DNA of 64,000 bases, taken from Thysanoteuthis rhombus (taxonomy: Eukaryota > Mollusca > Cephalopoda > Oegopsida > Thysanoteuthidae). The position numbers and the translations under genes are program-made. The notes beneath the pieces were generated by a model that was not told where the DNA came from, searched no databases, and saw nothing but the letters and a program-made list of their open reading frames with translations. Where the stretch lies: positions 8,008,761 to 8,072,760 of the forward strand of contig OY735237.1 of assembly GCA_963457665.1 (NCBI GenBank), written 5' to 3'. This document shows positions 24,240 through 35,769 of the stretch, piece after piece (the first letter of the stretch is position 1; the number at the start of each line of letters is the position of its first letter).

Positions 24240-24440
24240 CATAAATATTTGACTGGCAATTCTCAGATGCATTGTCAGTTATTATTAACTAGCAGAACCC
24301 GTTGAAATTCAACGAGTGCTGACAGCTAAGATTATCCATTTTTTTCTTTTCTCAGCTCTTCTCTCATCCTATGAATGTATCTTCCCACTCTCTCCCTTAT
24401 CCTTTCCAATCTTTGTCGTCAGTTCATGATTATATCTACA
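24240..24440 (+). repeat. R8-a with hairpin CGTTGAA/TTCAACG
   Basis: CGTTGAAATTCAACG (24300-24314) is a 7-bp perfect stem. It is followed by GCTGACAGCTAAG and CTCTCCCTTATCCTTTCC, shared with R8-b to R8-d. The stem differs from R8-c by one paired base change. Confidence 0.5.
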
Positions 24441-24489
24441 TGATATACAAAAATGGATTAGTTTCATGAACGGATAATTTACATTTAGT

Positions 24490-24665
24490 ATATTATCTAA
24501 CTTTCTTCATGTCCACTACTTTCCTACATTCTCATTGAACTACCTAACTTCCTTTCTCTCCCACTCTTCCTAACCTTGTGTTGAACGACCTAACTCCATT
24601 TTTTCTCCTTTATCATCGTACATCTTCAGTAAACTACTTACATTTATTTCCCTCCCAAATGATGT
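24490..24665 (-). repeat. Dispersed polypurine-minisatellite units (minus strand)
   Basis: The plus strand is pyrimidine-rich with CATTGAACTACCTAACTTCC, TTTCTCTCCCACTC and TTGAACGACCTAACTCC, complements of the 17-18 kb unit. It follows an R8 copy. Confidence 0.5.
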
Positions 24666-24814
24666 TTTTTTAATGGGAAATGTTTTGAATGAAATAAGTA
24701 ATATCTTAATTTATATGATTTATAGAGATAAAATAAGATTCAAATAGACTAAGTAATATTTCACTTATTCAATTGATAACTTTTTATGTAATAAATTATC
24801 TTTCACCCCTCCCC

Positions 24815-24817
<3 letters not shown>

Positions 24818-24859
<42 letters not shown>
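24818..24859. repeat. (CT)n microsatellite
   Basis: CT repeat of about 42 bp preceded by a C-rich run. Confidence 0.95.
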
Positions 24860-24865
<6 letters not shown>

Positions 24866-25194
24866 AAGGTTTGACAAATAGACCAATGAAAGCGAATCAG
24901 GTGGAGAATTATATACTTACTGTAATGAAAGTTATGAAATGGTATATATATATATATATGTATATCAACGCTCCCTTCTTTACGGTTGTGCACACTTTTG
25001 TAGGGCAATTCGTCCATAATAAGCTACTATAGCAATGCTCTTCCAACTCTGGAATGGAGCACTCGGATGGGTTGGGAATTGTGTGCAAGTAAATATATCG
25101 CTTTATTCGGTCCTACTGACCATCCAGATCTGTGTTGTAACGAAACAGCTGTCTGTGGATATATGTATACATGTATGTGTGTGCGTGTGTCTAT

Positions 25195-25375
25195 GCGTAT
25201 AAACAGCTACCCAATCAGTTGCACGTTTGATTCCTGCAACTACCCCATTATCTTTAATTGTTCATCCTATTCACGTTGTCTAGGCTAAGTGATACTTTCA
25301 CCAGGTTATAACAGGAGATCATTTCATATAACAGTTTCTACCTAATATAACGCGATCTACAAGCAAACATACTGA
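25195..25375 (+). repeat. R1-c (rearranged)
   Basis: TTTGATTCCTGCAACTACCC, ATCTTTAATTGTTCATCC, GAGATCATTTCATATAACAG and CTAATATAACGCGATCTAC resemble R1-a words but in a changed order. No (TA)n tail; a short GATA run follows at 25376-25399. Confidence 0.35.
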
Positions 25376-25959
25376 AAGATAGATGGATAGATAGATAGAC
25401 ATTATCGCTGAACACTGACCGAAAGGGCGGGTTTCAGCTAATGAATAAATAATTGATTTTAATCTAGCACCATCACTAAAGAAAACATTTCCTGACTCAT
25501 AACAATAAAGCGAGGTGGAAAACAAATAACACTTTGATATAATGGGAGAATGAATATTCCACTGTGAAAACAATAGATAGGATGAAATTGAAATGTCCAA
25601 GACGGGACAGGAATTTTGAATAAAAAGATTCTTAGATTGATATTTCGGGAAATTCAATTCTTATTGTCGTTCAGTTCCTCAGAAGTCGGGAAAAAAAGGC
25701 ATAAATAAAGAATTTTCGCGTGCATATATTTTAGATAAGAAAAAAAAAGCAATCAAATTTTTCATAGCCATTAATAATATAAATGAGTCTTTTGTTTATC
25801 ATCAGATTCGACATAAGGGAGATAAGAAAGACAAAAAAGGCAGCCTTTGATATTTTTTTGTTTCGATGGTCGGCTGGGGTGCTGCTTATCGTTCCTTGGG
25901 TTGAAACTACTCCCCCCACCGTCATGTACTGTTCCTATCAAAAAAAACAATAGGCATTT
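25376..25959. other. Unannotated, two minus frames without motif
   Basis: Frames at 25319-25657 (112 codons, low-complexity start) and 25731-25925 (64 codons) show no domain. GATA run at 25376-25399. Confidence 0.4.
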
Positions 25960-26368
25960 GCGGCTCCGTAGAACCTAACCAAGAGACAGATCTGAAATCT
26001 GAGAAGTATGCAGCTTGTGCATGAGAGAATCATGCTCAACCACAAACGGAGAGATCACAAGACAGCACAGTATATCAGGAAGATAACAGGAGTCCAAGAC
26101 ATCATAGAATCCCTTAGAAAACTCAAATGGCAATGGGCTGGTCATGTTGCAAGAATGAGAGACAACCGATGGATATCATGACTCACAACATGGATTCCCA
26201 GAGATCACAAGCTGACAAAATACAAGATGGAGATATGAACTAGATAAATTCAGAAAATACTGGCTCTGCAAAGCCCATGATAGAGAAAGAAATGTGGTGG
26301 TTCCTGGGAAAGGTCTATGTCAAACGACGGACGTTAAAAGACTGATGATGATGATGATGATGATGATG
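25960..26368 (+). mobile_element. RTE-C: truncated RTE LINE tail with (GAT)n
   Basis: Begins near the GAETWNLTK equivalent and carries ERIMLN, a WRDHKTAQYI-like block, KWQWAGHVARM and the RWRYELDKFRKYW-like end. It finishes in an eight-unit (GAT)n array (about 26342-26368). A tRNA-like SINE (S2) follows within a few bases of the tail. The open frame at 26294-26560 crosses the tail and is not a gene. Confidence 0.8.
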
Positions 26369-26369
26369 T

Positions 26370-26815
26370 GTGCAAGAATTGATCAATTAACAGAACGGAT
26401 GATGGACACGAGGAGACGTGTTCAAACTCAGGCTGAGACAATTATCGTAATTGTTTGGATGAGGTTCAAAAAGAAAAAGAAAGAAGTGACGACTAAGTAC
26501 GGAACAAATGAAAGCAGAAAGCAGGACAATTCAAACAGTATTAAATTAAGTTTAGCCTGAAAGGATTTAATTTAAGGTTGATGATTTGGGTTCGGCTTAA
26601 GGGGTCAGTGTTATTGTTTGAATTGCGATGAACAAGATAAGATCAATTTTCTTTAGAGTGACATCACGTGACAAGCAATTTTAGAGGCGCCACCCACTTC
26701 ATTCTGAAGATCTAACTCTATTTTGCATATCGCAGACTGGAGCCAATACGGGGAAATCTGTGATATTTGTAGCCGGATAGGGATGGCTGAGGCTGCAGCC
26801 AGCTTATGGGCACTA
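26370..26815 (+). mobile_element. S2-b: second S2 SINE copy, interrupted
   Basis: Shares TTAACAGAACGGA, GTGTTCAAACTCAGGCTGAG and ACAATTATCG with S2-a near 5', and CATATCGCAGACTGGAGCC, AAATCTGTGATATTTGTAGC and GGCTGCAGCCAGCTTATGGG near 3'. The middle (26480-26690) is longer than in S2-a and purine-rich. It begins within a few bases of the RTE-C tail. Confidence 0.5.
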
Positions 26816-27824
26816 CTTACTTACTTATATTTCTTGTCTTTGCCAATGCTCCAGCAACGTCGCCAGAAATCAAGACAGCTGAAAATATACTACTTAATGT
26901 AGTTTACATTTTGGTATAAGTGTAGTGCTTTTTTTTCCCTGGAAAATCTCCAAGACTCCTTATTCTATGAAATCCGATAAGAAACTTATTGATTGTGTTA
27001 GTTCAAAATAGCAACTAACAAGATTGCTATTTTCTACTTACTTAGGCAAAATGTAAGAAAAAAAAGCGTTTTATATCTGACGGATAAAAAATATTTTCTA
27101 AAGATTGTTTTTTTATTACTTGTGTGAACGAAATGTAAGGAAAAACAGCGTATCATATTTGATGGACAAAAAATAATTTCAAAAATCTCTTTTAAATAAA
27201 TGAAAAAAAGAAGATAAGCTGATTGAAAATGATAGATATACAATTGATATATATCCTACTTGCAAAAGCTTTCCCTCATATTACATTGCATTGCAAATCT
27301 TCACCCAATAAAAAAAATAATAATTTTTTTCCGAGTGCAAATTGAGCGATATTTTATATCCTAGCTTATCAATACCACCGAAAACACACAAAAAATACTT
27401 GTATTCGAGGAAAAACATCAAGTGAAACGTTTTTTCTAGTTTTTTTTTTATTTCTCGAAGTCTGCAAAAATCTCCGTTGAAAATATTTTGAATATTTCCA
27501 TTGCTTTTTTTTCAGATAAAATCAAAGATATTGAATCAGATTTGACAAGAAATCTATGAGAGACTTTCCTCACAAAGACATATACATGATACAAGATTGG
27601 GTCATCATCGACAATATCATCCTTTGAAAGTCGATTAGTTAAACAAATGTCATGTACAACACATTGAGGACAAAGACACAACGATCATAATCGAAAACAC
27701 AGACTTGAAAACAGTTGGCCACTACGGCTATCTGGAGCAACAGTTTAATGAATTACTCACTAAATCATAAAAACAGAAACTGCAATCAGGAAAGATTTAG
27801 GTTATATTAACACTTCAGTCATTA
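26816..27824. other. Unannotated; one minus frame of interest
   Basis: The minus frame 27448-27681 starts with TTG rather than ATG and encodes KDDIVDDDPILYHVYVFVRK within 77 codons. The composition is protein-like, but there is no known domain, so it is not called. Confidence 0.35.
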
Positions 27825-28391
27825 AATCCTCAAAAGAAGAAGAAATCAAGTGAAGAATCACACTAGGTTGGCAAACTTTCAGTAAAGCAAGCTCGACTTA
27901 TAAAAAACAAGGAAATTCCGCTCGTCTTAGAAAGTAAGGTACGTAACCAATGCATCTTCCTGATAGTTACTCATGGAGCAGACCCATGGAACCTAACCAA
28001 AAGATTGACCTTCAACGAGAAAACTATACAACGCACACTAGAAAGAGCCATTCTCAATCTTACAGTGCAAGATCACCAGATAGCATAATAAAGAGAAAAA
28101 GAGAAAAGTACGAAATATCATAGAAACCATTAGAAAACCCAAACGGCAATGGTCTGGACATGTTGCAAGAATGTCAGACAAACGATGGACGTCGCAATTT
28201 ACGACGTGAATCCCCAGAGATCATATGCGATTCATAAGCAAATCTGAGATCATATGCAAATATATGGTTGACAAAAAGTAAGATGGCGTCATGAGCTAAA
28301 CAAATTCAGAAAGTACTGGTTCTCAGAGACCCATGATAAAGAGGACTAGCAAAATCTTGGGGGAAGTCTTTGTCCAACGATGGACGCTAAA

Positions 28392-28433
<42 letters not shown>
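27825..28433 (+). mobile_element. RTE-D: truncated RTE LINE tail with long (GAT)n
   Basis: Starts at the EEEIK motif and keeps the RI-LGWQ-F region, the KKQGNSARLRK-like segment, damaged ERAILNL and a KWQWSGHVARMSDKRWTSQ-like block. There is a short internal duplication around 28205-28250, where the RDHMR codons are repeated. It ends in a 40-bp (GAT)n run at 28394-28433. It is pseudogenic. Confidence 0.8.
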
Positions 28434-28436
<3 letters not shown>

Positions 28437-29124
28437 ACCTTCCCCAATATATTTGCCAGTTATCTTGCTCCTGAGAGTCACGGTACCGACACTATCTAAA
28501 TTTGTCTACCATCTAATTTTTTAACCGGTCACAATTTCGCATGTGATCTCGGAAGATTCGTGGTGTGGGTTGCGAAATCCAACTGTTACCTGGTTTTAAA
28601 ATGGTTTCCGAAATAAAACTAATGCACAATTTACATGAGTGTAAACTCTCTGAATAGAAAACTAAAATTCTTACATTTAAGTGAAAGGCAATTATTTTCA
28701 GTTAGTGGTACAAAGTCACCTTATTAAAACATTATTTCACAAATAGCTTAATGAATCACTCATTGAATTATTCAAAAAAGGAAAACCCCATCAGAGAAGA
28801 TTTAAGTTTTATCAGCACTCCAATCAGGATTGAGAAGAACCACTTGGTCGATTGGTGAAATTATTAATAATTTCTACGTTTTGTTTAGATGTATTTGTTA
28901 AAGTATTGCTTCGATCAATTCTTTCGGAATATTCATTGATTTTCGGCCTATTCATTCTTATTCCTGTTTATTGGATAAAACGTAGTTCTTCGAAAAGTCG
29001 GTTTGAATATGCAACAGGATATAACTTGATCTACTAAAGATCAAAAAATGATTACGAAAGCCATTTACCGGAGATGAGTCCAGTAATCTCGTTTATAAAA
29101 TAATGATTTTGAAATCAATAATTA
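28434..29124. other. Unannotated
   Basis: A 61-codon plus frame (28852-29037) is hydrophobic at first and has no motif. No repeat recognised. Confidence 0.45.
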
Positions 29125-29290
29125 TCACAAACTGAAGCCATAGAAATTCCACAAGGGTTTTCCATTATGCTATGTCTCTGATATTATCTCACCTTTTACT
29201 TGTATCTTCTTATTCTCTCCCTTATCCCTTCCCATTTTCGTTGCCGGTTCATGTTTTTATCTAAATGCTATATGTTCTGACACCTGAGCA
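29125..29290 (+). repeat. R8-b
   Basis: ATAGAAATTCCACAAGGGTT, TTATCTCACC, TTCTCTCCCTTATCCCTTCC and TCGTTGCCGGTTCATG match R8-a and R8-c. The hairpin is not intact here. Confidence 0.45.
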
Positions 29291-29457
29291 CGAAACTTGC
29301 ACTCAGATTGGTAAACAATACCGACTTGACAGATGTTAATCGTGGAAGAAGAGAAAATAAGGTGAGAACGTGTTTATTTCAGTCAGATACTAAACTTTCT
29401 TTGACGTTATCGTGATTCTTGGGGGCAAAACACGAAGCTTCTGTCCGGCTTTGTTGC

Positions 29458-29780
29458 ATCATCATCATCATCATCATCAGTCTTTAATCGTCTGTCGTTG
29501 GACATTGACCTTCTTCAAGATTCACCACACCTCTGTATCATAGGCGTCGTTGACCCAATACTCTCTGAACTTGTCTATATTGTCACGCTACCTTATATTT
29601 TGCTGGTCAAAGTTTAGCATTTGATATCTGGGGATCAACGTGTTGAGTTGTGATGTCCATTGGTTGTTTGAACTTTCTTGTAACAAGACAACTCCATAGT
29701 CGTTTGAGTATTCTATTGGAGTCTGTTATAATTCTGGCTCCTGCTTTTTTGTGATCTCTCCATGTGAAGTTGAGCATGTC
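29458..29780 (-). mobile_element. RTE-E: truncated RTE LINE tail, minus strand
   Basis: The plus strand begins with a (ATC)n run (29458-29479), the reverse complement of the usual GAT tail. Read on the minus strand, the copy runs from LNFTWRDHKKAGARII-like sequence to a DREV-like end. Homology stops near 29780, in the middle of the ERIMLN block. It is one of only two minus-strand RTE copies. Confidence 0.78.
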
Positions 29781-30244
29781 AAATGGGTCTTCGGTCCTGG
29801 TACTAGCTGAAGACATTCTCGAAAACTGCAACACTTGAAACTGTGGGGTATTCACAGAAGGACGAAAAGTTGGAGGGAAAAGAGATATAACGAAAACAAT
29901 TGTCCAGGGAGTTCTGGTTGGTCAAATGGTCTTTCTTCATTCTTGAAGTCTATGCAGACGATGTTGATTTCAATAAACCAAACAAAATTGGCCAAGCTGA
30001 ATGCACAGTGACCAGCTGAAATCGAACAAATCCGCAATATCACTTTGCTGAATCGATACAAAGATTTGTACGTGTAATTCTTGCTGAATCGGCAATGAAC
30101 GTTTATTGTTTATATAATTGGATTCAGTTTTGTTACATCACGATGATCTGAAATTATATTAATCTTTGAAAAATATGGTTTTCAATATTTAGTGCCGATG
30201 GTTGTAAAGCTTTTTAGAATGTTTATATTTGTATCGTGGGTGTG
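29781..30244. other. Unannotated
   Basis: A 69-codon minus frame (29852-30061), no motif. The AAAGCTTTTTAGA word near 30204 also occurs near 855. Confidence 0.45.
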
Positions 30245-30420
30245 AAATGATCCAACAAAATAGTGATAAGAATGTCGATTGGAAGGCGAAGAGAGAAACC
30301 CAAGAGATAAGTGAACATCTCATTTTTTCTAATATTCTGAGGACATGTTTCTATGCATTTCGGTGGGGGGCAGCCATCTTTTTGAGAGAAAATAATTGCA
30401 GCCGTTCAGAGTAAATTTAG
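30245..30420 (+). repeat. R4-b: short protein-like repeat
   Basis: The frame at 30229-30414 has the pattern W-x-x-KR-x-x-Q-x-I-x(9)-IL-x-x-CF-x-AFR-x-x-AI-F-x-EN, shared with R4-a. Nucleotide identity is moderate, yet the reading frame is kept in both. A dense TA/TATG array follows. Confidence 0.4.
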
Positions 30421-30469
30421 CTGTTAACATGTTTTGATGCTGAGGGAAAACCGATTTTATAAGTTTACA

Positions 30470-30740
30470 TATGCATGTATACATAATTATACATGCACAT
30501 ATACGTATGTATATGTACATATACGTACATATGTATATATACAAATGTATCGATATATTTGTATAATCAAAGATGTATATATGTATACATATATATTTGT
30601 ATTTTGATGGATATGTATATATGTGTATATATATATATATATGTGTGTGTATATATACATGTGTGTATGTATATGCATATATATGTGCGTGCGTATAATT
30701 GAATACGAATGTATAGATATGTGTATATGTATACATAGAT
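30470..30740. repeat. Compound TATG/TA/TACA microsatellite
   Basis: Interrupted ATATGTAT, ATATGTG and TACATA words. The Tyr/Ile-rich frames on both strands are translated repeat. Confidence 0.9.
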
Positions 30741-30849
30741 ATGTAATATCAAACAAACTTATGTATATATGCTGAAACGAAGTTATTTTAAAAAAGAAAC
30801 TTTATATCTTTGTATGACGTGATATAAACATGGATTAATTTCGTGTCTA

Positions 30850-31055
30850 CTCTTTTGCTTTTTTTACACTTTTAATAAACTACCTAATTTGTTTCTACCC
30901 CATCTATTTGTACACACTCAATCAACTTTCTCTAACCCTCTCTCACACCCTTTTTTTCTTTTTACAATTTTATTAAACTATCTCTTTCATGTTGTCTCTT
31001 TTCACACCCTCTCATAAAAATATCTTACCTTTCCTCTCTGTTACTACTAGAAGCA
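30850..31055 (-). repeat. Dispersed polypurine-minisatellite units upstream of R2-7
   Basis: The plus strand has TTAATAAACTACCTAATTTG, CTCTAACCCTCTCTCACACC and ATTAAACTATCTC, complements of the purine unit. It abuts R2-7. Confidence 0.5.
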
Positions 31056-31059
31056 AAAC

Positions 31060-31390
31060 AAGAAGAAGTCACTCAATAGAAACTGTCATTTATGCAATAT
31101 CTTTTTTTGTCATGCAGTGTTCGGGATGATTATTTGAACTATTGGGTTAATCAATAAAAGAGTTATTTTTCCTGCCTTTTCTTGGACGGTGAACAATAAT
31201 AAAAAAAGTCTGAAAAAAAAACATTAAAAATCTATTTCAGGGAGGATTCTCAAAAATGTTTAAATTTTCAGCCCTCTAACTCCAATGGTGCAACCTGTAC
31301 GTGTACCACATACTTACATAACCAGACAGAACAACTTAAAAACTGAGAGTAACATATGTTGTCAGTTTTGCTTGATGGTTTCTAATATCT
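31060..31390 (+). mobile_element. R2-7: R2 repeat
   Basis: Begins GAAGTCACTCAATAGAAACT, GTCATTTATG. The interior keeps GTTAATCAATAAAAGAGTTA and TTGGACGGTGAACAATAA. The 3' part has CCCTCTAACTCCAATGGTGC and TTGATGGTTTCTAATATC. It is preceded by a polypyrimidine stretch at 30850-31055. Confidence 0.65.
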
Positions 31391-31411
31391 ATATATATAT
31401 ATCATTAACCA

Positions 31412-31450
31412 TCTCTCTCTCTCTCTCTCTGTATGTATATTAGAAACTAT

Positions 31451-31494
<44 letters not shown>

Positions 31495-31532
31495 GCACAC
31501 ACACACATATGTATATATATATATATATATAT
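31412..31532. repeat. (CT)n then (TA)n(CA)n(TA)n
   Basis: (CT)9 at 31412-31430, then (TA)n from 31454, a short CACACA bridge and another (TA)n to 31532. Confidence 0.9.
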
Positions 31533-32329
31533 TAGTATCAGCAGCAATAGTAATAGTCTTTCTTGTCTGTACTGAATCCGTTGGAAGAAATCAAAGTATA
31601 ACGATTTTGAGAATGATTTATGAGCCAAGATCAATGCATATCTCCAGGTTTTGGCACAAAAAGCAAAACGTCTTTTCTCAGACTATTTACTTTCCCAGGA
31701 TGTGTCTCGTCCTTAATGTTTCTTTCTCTTTACAGCCTTACAAATTGCTTTCCTTTCAATATTGACAGAATATTGGCGGCGGATGAATATGTACACGTTT
31801 GTAGTTTCGGAGATATTAATTTGTTGATGGACCAGTTTGAAGTCCCCGGTCTCTTTGTGTCAGTAGAAACCATGTGAATGACTGTATATTAATTGAGAAA
31901 AGAAAAAATTACATAAGGCTTCTTGTATATTTTCATGAGGCAGATGAGTTTTAAGTTTGGTATTGCCAAGAAATTTTTGGAGATGGGTCTCGTAAGATCT
32001 ACAAAAATGTAGTCTCCGCAGAAAATTTGTTAATATGCTTTAGTTAGTTGCTAATTAGCTATTAGTCTGAATAGAATTAAACCCAAGAGGCAGGCCCGGA
32101 AGCAAAAAGAATCATTTACGTGTACGAAAATGTTTAATTCTGTGCACACGAGAGTATTTCTGTAAATATTTCATCACTACTGTATATATGTTTTCATACT
32201 TGGAACATTGCAAATTGAACATCCATTGCAATCAAGTTTTTTTATATGTGTTTGTCTGTATGTTCCAGTGTTCCTGGTTATACCATTACTATGTCCATAG
32301 ATTTGAAAAATGTCATCGGTACTTCATTA
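31533..32329. other. Unannotated; overlapping plus frames
   Basis: Frames 31433-31765 (starts in microsatellite) and 31620-31877 (85 codons) have no recognisable domain. Confidence 0.4.
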
Positions 32330-32600
32330 GACCCCTTCTAAAAATGTCTGTTGCGGTTTTGGTTTTTTTAAGCTTTTTTTTTTTTTACCTTTTGGGGACC
32401 TCATTTGGACAGGTTTATCCATATCTAGATTCCCCATATCTTAGATGTTTATTTACTCTATTTTAGACGTTTTCGAGAGGAAAACGCCTGTGATGTCATA
32501 AATGGAATCTATTTTGACCATATTCATTTTCCGATTGAATTTTTCCACGTGACTCCAAATTTCGACTTTATGGTTATTTGGTAATGGTTAGTTATTGACT
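32330..32600 (+). repeat. R7-b
   Basis: ATTTACTCTATTTTAGACGT, TTTCGAGAGGAAAACGCC, GTGATGTCATAAATGGAATC, GACCATATTCATTTTCC and CGACTTTATGG match R7-a. It starts with TTAAGCTTTTTTTTTTTTAC. Confidence 0.5.
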
Positions 32601-33099
32601 GTGATGACAATTACTATTCCATTTTCCAAACTGGATAAGAAGCCTATGGGCATTCAGAGGTAATGCTCTTAAGACATCGTACTGCTGAATGTTGTACATA
32701 ATAAGTTATTTGACGTGACTTTATCCTATTCAACGAAGGATGGGGCAGGGGGCGAGTTCATTGGGAGCCATACTGAAGTTCACTCTAGAGGTCCAGTTGG
32801 TAGATAATCCTTAGTCGTGGCCAGTGTTAAGACACTACTTAACAAAATGAAAATTACAGATCTAGTGCGTAAGAAGTTGATTACCAAATTTATCATCTCT
32901 GCCAAAGAAGTTAACGCTTCACTTTTTCACGGAACATTGACAATAGTATCAATTTTTAACATATTTTCAAAATCTCACCTTTGTTGTTTTGTTTTTGTTT
33001 TTTGTTGTTTCTTTTTGTTTTTGTTCAAACGCTCAGGATGATGTTTTGGGGGTGCAAAATAAAAAAAAAACGTGTGAGGGTAGCCATGTGACGAAATCT
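32601..33099. other. Unannotated with (TTTTTG)n-like run
   Basis: TTTGTTTTTGTTTTTTGTTG around 32980-33025. The 74-codon frame 32817-33041 is spurious because it ends in it. Confidence 0.45.
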
Positions 33100-33340
33100 G
33101 AAAGTCATTAGCTGATCAGTTTCCGTGACCGAATCGAAGACATGTGAGATAGGCTACCGAGGATGCAAGTTCAAATCTCTCTGGAAATTTGTCATAGACT
33201 CTCAGAATATAAAAAAACGTCAATGCGATGATCACACATTAAACATCTTGTTCAATGACGTCTCACTGTCGACTGAGTAACTCCAGGGGAGAATGTCTGA
33301 TTTATTATAGCACCCTCTAATTTGGCGTCAAGTTACATTA
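33100..33340 (+). repeat. Weak tRNA-like SINE candidate
   Basis: GCAAGTTCAAATCTCTCTGG near 33167 resembles a B box with a few mismatches. ATAGGCTACCGAGGATGC stands before it. The body that follows has no other copy that I can see in the window. Confidence 0.2.
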
Positions 33341-33704
33341 AGGTTGCGTAAGCGGTTGTCGAGATATTCAAAATGGTTGGATACTTTCCGGGCAGACCTC
33401 CTTTATGTACTGCAAAGCATTTTCGGTAGAAGTATGTTTCAAGTTGTGAATAGACGAGCATTAATGAATTCCAGAGTCTTTGAATAAAAACAGCCTCCCA
33501 TGAGACTCCCTTTGTTATCGAAGATGGTTCTGCTGTACGAATGTTGTTCTACTACAACAGAAACAAATGTTTTATTAAAAAGAAATACCGTTTTGTTTGA
33601 TCAGGTGGTCGACTTGTAGAAGAGAAGCAGTTGTCGATGTAAAATACCGATGGTCTGTGATAAGCACACGAGATCTTTGATAAAAACGAGAACAGTCACA
33701 AGCA
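33341..33704. other. Unannotated AT-rich sequence upstream of R2-8
   Basis: No frame over 60 codons, no repeat recognised. Confidence 0.45.
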
Positions 33705-34175
33705 GATCTAGTTGATCACTCAATAGAAACTGTCACGAAACCAATTTCTTTTGCAACCATGCCGTTTTAGGGGTGATCAATTATAGAATCAGAAAACTGG
33801 GTAATCAGTGAATGAATTTCTTCTTCGCCTTTTGCTGGAGCAGTGCTCCCGGGACATTTACTAAGGGATTGATTTAGCATTAATATACATTCAAAATTGA
33901 CCCCCACTAGAACCAATTTATTACGGGGATTTCACAAATGTTTTCTTGACAAGAGGAGTAATTTTTTTAAATTTCAGCCCTCTAGCTCTATTGTTGTGAC
34001 CTAACAATAAATTGCTGGTTTAATCAATTCCTTTTCTAGTGTACAATTTTACTGAGAATGTATCGTTACTCAGTGACATACGATTGAATGTCATATTTTT
34101 TCCGACCTAGCCTGCCAGACCAACTTAAGAGCTGAAGAAACCTTCGCTTTGATGACAGTTTTGATTAAGAATTCC
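33705..34175 (+). mobile_element. R2-8: R2 repeat
   Basis: Has the 5' end TCTAGTTGATCACTCAATAG and AAACTGTCACG, then GGGGTGATCAATTATAGAAT, CTTCGCCTTTTGCTGG, GATTTAGCATTAATATACAT and CCCTCTAGCTCTATTGTTGT. It ends around CAGACCAACTTAAGAGCTGA, AACCTTCGCTTTGATGACAG. The 3' inverted repeat is weak. Confidence 0.7.
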
Positions 34176-35061
34176 AAATTTTTGCGTTTTCCTACCTTTG
34201 ATATGCTTTGGTGTATATAGAGACTGGCACAAAATCAATTCCAGTATAAAATCTGATTGGATCTTTATTCAAACTATTTGATTTAAATCCCTATTGCCAG
34301 TCACCAACCGATGAAGAAATAAATATCCAAATGCGAAACTAAGTTGAATCGGTACACAGGCACAATTCAAGAAAAGAAAACGAATCTTATGCACAGAGTA
34401 TCGATTATAATGTCCATGTTTACTATATATAGTTATTGATATTAAATGTAAAATCCTCTACGCGGGAAAACGCACACATAGAGAGATATTTATTGAAATT
34501 TTTGTCTGGCATTGAGCCATACAGAAAAAAAAGAAGACCGTTACGCCGAACGCACTTTCTTATCCATAGTTGAAAAGGGGATGGATTCATGCCTTCCCCA
34601 AAGGTATCAGTACAAAGGGAAAATGAACTGTCCCCGCCGGAAATTGAACATGGCTTGCCAAGTACATTCTCCTGCTCTACAGCTTTGATTCATTATCAAA
34701 GAAGTCAAATTTCTGCTTCCCTTGTTTTTGTTGATGTGTGGTTAGTCATACGTCAATTGTGTTTGAAATGGTTGATCTATTTCCCTCGTTTATATTCATT
34801 TATTAACAACGTTTCGACCGTGTACCTTCTGGACTTCGTCGGATGTTCTTTAGTATATTTTTTATTAAAAAAAACCAGTGTGACGTATCAAGTCGAATAC
34901 GAACATTCGTTCAAGAAAGTGATTCCTTATTCTATAAAAAAGAGCAACTGACGGAATCCTGAGGGTACCCGGCTGGAAATGTTGTGAATAAATGACCATA
35001 TACACGGAGAAAATACTCAAACCATACTATATACCATGATTAATGCTCCCTATCTAACAAA
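34176..35061. other. Unannotated, one 120-codon frame
   Basis: The plus frame 34589-34951 has no known motif and includes a diverged S1-like core, so it is judged non-coding. Confidence 0.4.
34800..34850 (-). repeat. Diverged S1-like core
   Basis: The plus strand carries CAACGTTTCGACCGTGTACC, then TTCTGGACTTCGTCGGATG. This resembles the S1 core (CAACGTTTCGGCCGTTGTAC, then TCTACGGCCTTCATCAG) with different stem sequence. It lies inside the 120-codon frame at 34589-34951, which is therefore unlikely to be a gene. Confidence 0.35.
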
Positions 35062-35430
35062 ACGTGAGCGTGAGAGAATCATACTCAATCTTAAATGTAG
35101 AGATCACCAGATAGCACAGTATATCAGGAAGAAAACGGGAGTTCGAGACATCATAGAAACTATCAAAAAAACTTAAATGGCAATGGGCAGGCTATGTTGC
35201 AAGTATGAAAGACAACCGATGGACATCACGACCCACAACATGGGTCCCCAGAGATCACATGCGAAACTGAGGCCGATAGAAAACAAGGTGGAGAGATGAA
35301 CTAGACTAATTCAGAAAATACTGGCTCCGCGATTCCCATGATAGAGAATCGTGGTGAATCCTGGGGAAGGTCTATGTCCAACGACGGACGTTAAAATACT
35401 GATGATAATGAGCATGATGACGATGATCTA
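35062..35430 (+). mobile_element. RTE-F: truncated RTE LINE tail
   Basis: Begins at the RERIILN-like block and continues through QYIRKKTGVRDIIETI, KWQWAGYVASMKDNRWTS, a DHMRN-like region and the W--RDSHDRESW end. It ends in an impure GATGAT tail. It has frameshifts and stops. Confidence 0.78.
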
Positions 35431-35726
35431 ACAAAATTCGGAAAAGAATATTATTGTATATGTAGATATCAGCAACATTTAGAGCATTAGGGGAATCTTG
35501 GGTTTTGGTAGGTAGACATTTCACAAGTTGCACCATTGAATCTGAATGATAGCAATTGGTCAAGCAGTAAATGACAGCTGCTGTGAGGATTACTAGTGTG
35601 GTTCAAGTGGGGAAAAATTGCCAAGATAGCTTTTTTTCTTTCTTGTAGGTAAAAATGTTTCTTCGGTGACTGAACAGTGGAAGTAGTAAATTTCAAGTCT
35701 GCAACTCTGATTTCATTTTGCTTCAG
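35431..35726. other. Unannotated sequence upstream of the weak exon candidate
   Basis: Minus frames of 63 and 69 codons without motif. A polypyrimidine tract ends at TTGCTTCAG (35726). Confidence 0.4.
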
Positions 35727-35769
35727 CTGAAATTGGGAGAGACAGACAGACAGGTAGAGTTATGAAGGT

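Noticed and set aside
27448..27681. 77-codon minus frame with an acidic, protein-like sequence
   Set aside because: Starts at TTG, not ATG, just after an in-frame stop. No clear acceptor was found and no family recognised. It could be a terminal exon, but there is too little to call it.
30329..30756. Several overlapping Tyr/Ile/His-rich frames up to 135 codons
   Set aside because: Translated TATG/TACA microsatellite, with open frames on both strands.
34589..34951. 120-codon plus frame
   Set aside because: No domain; contains a diverged S1-like repeat core and no splice or initiation support.
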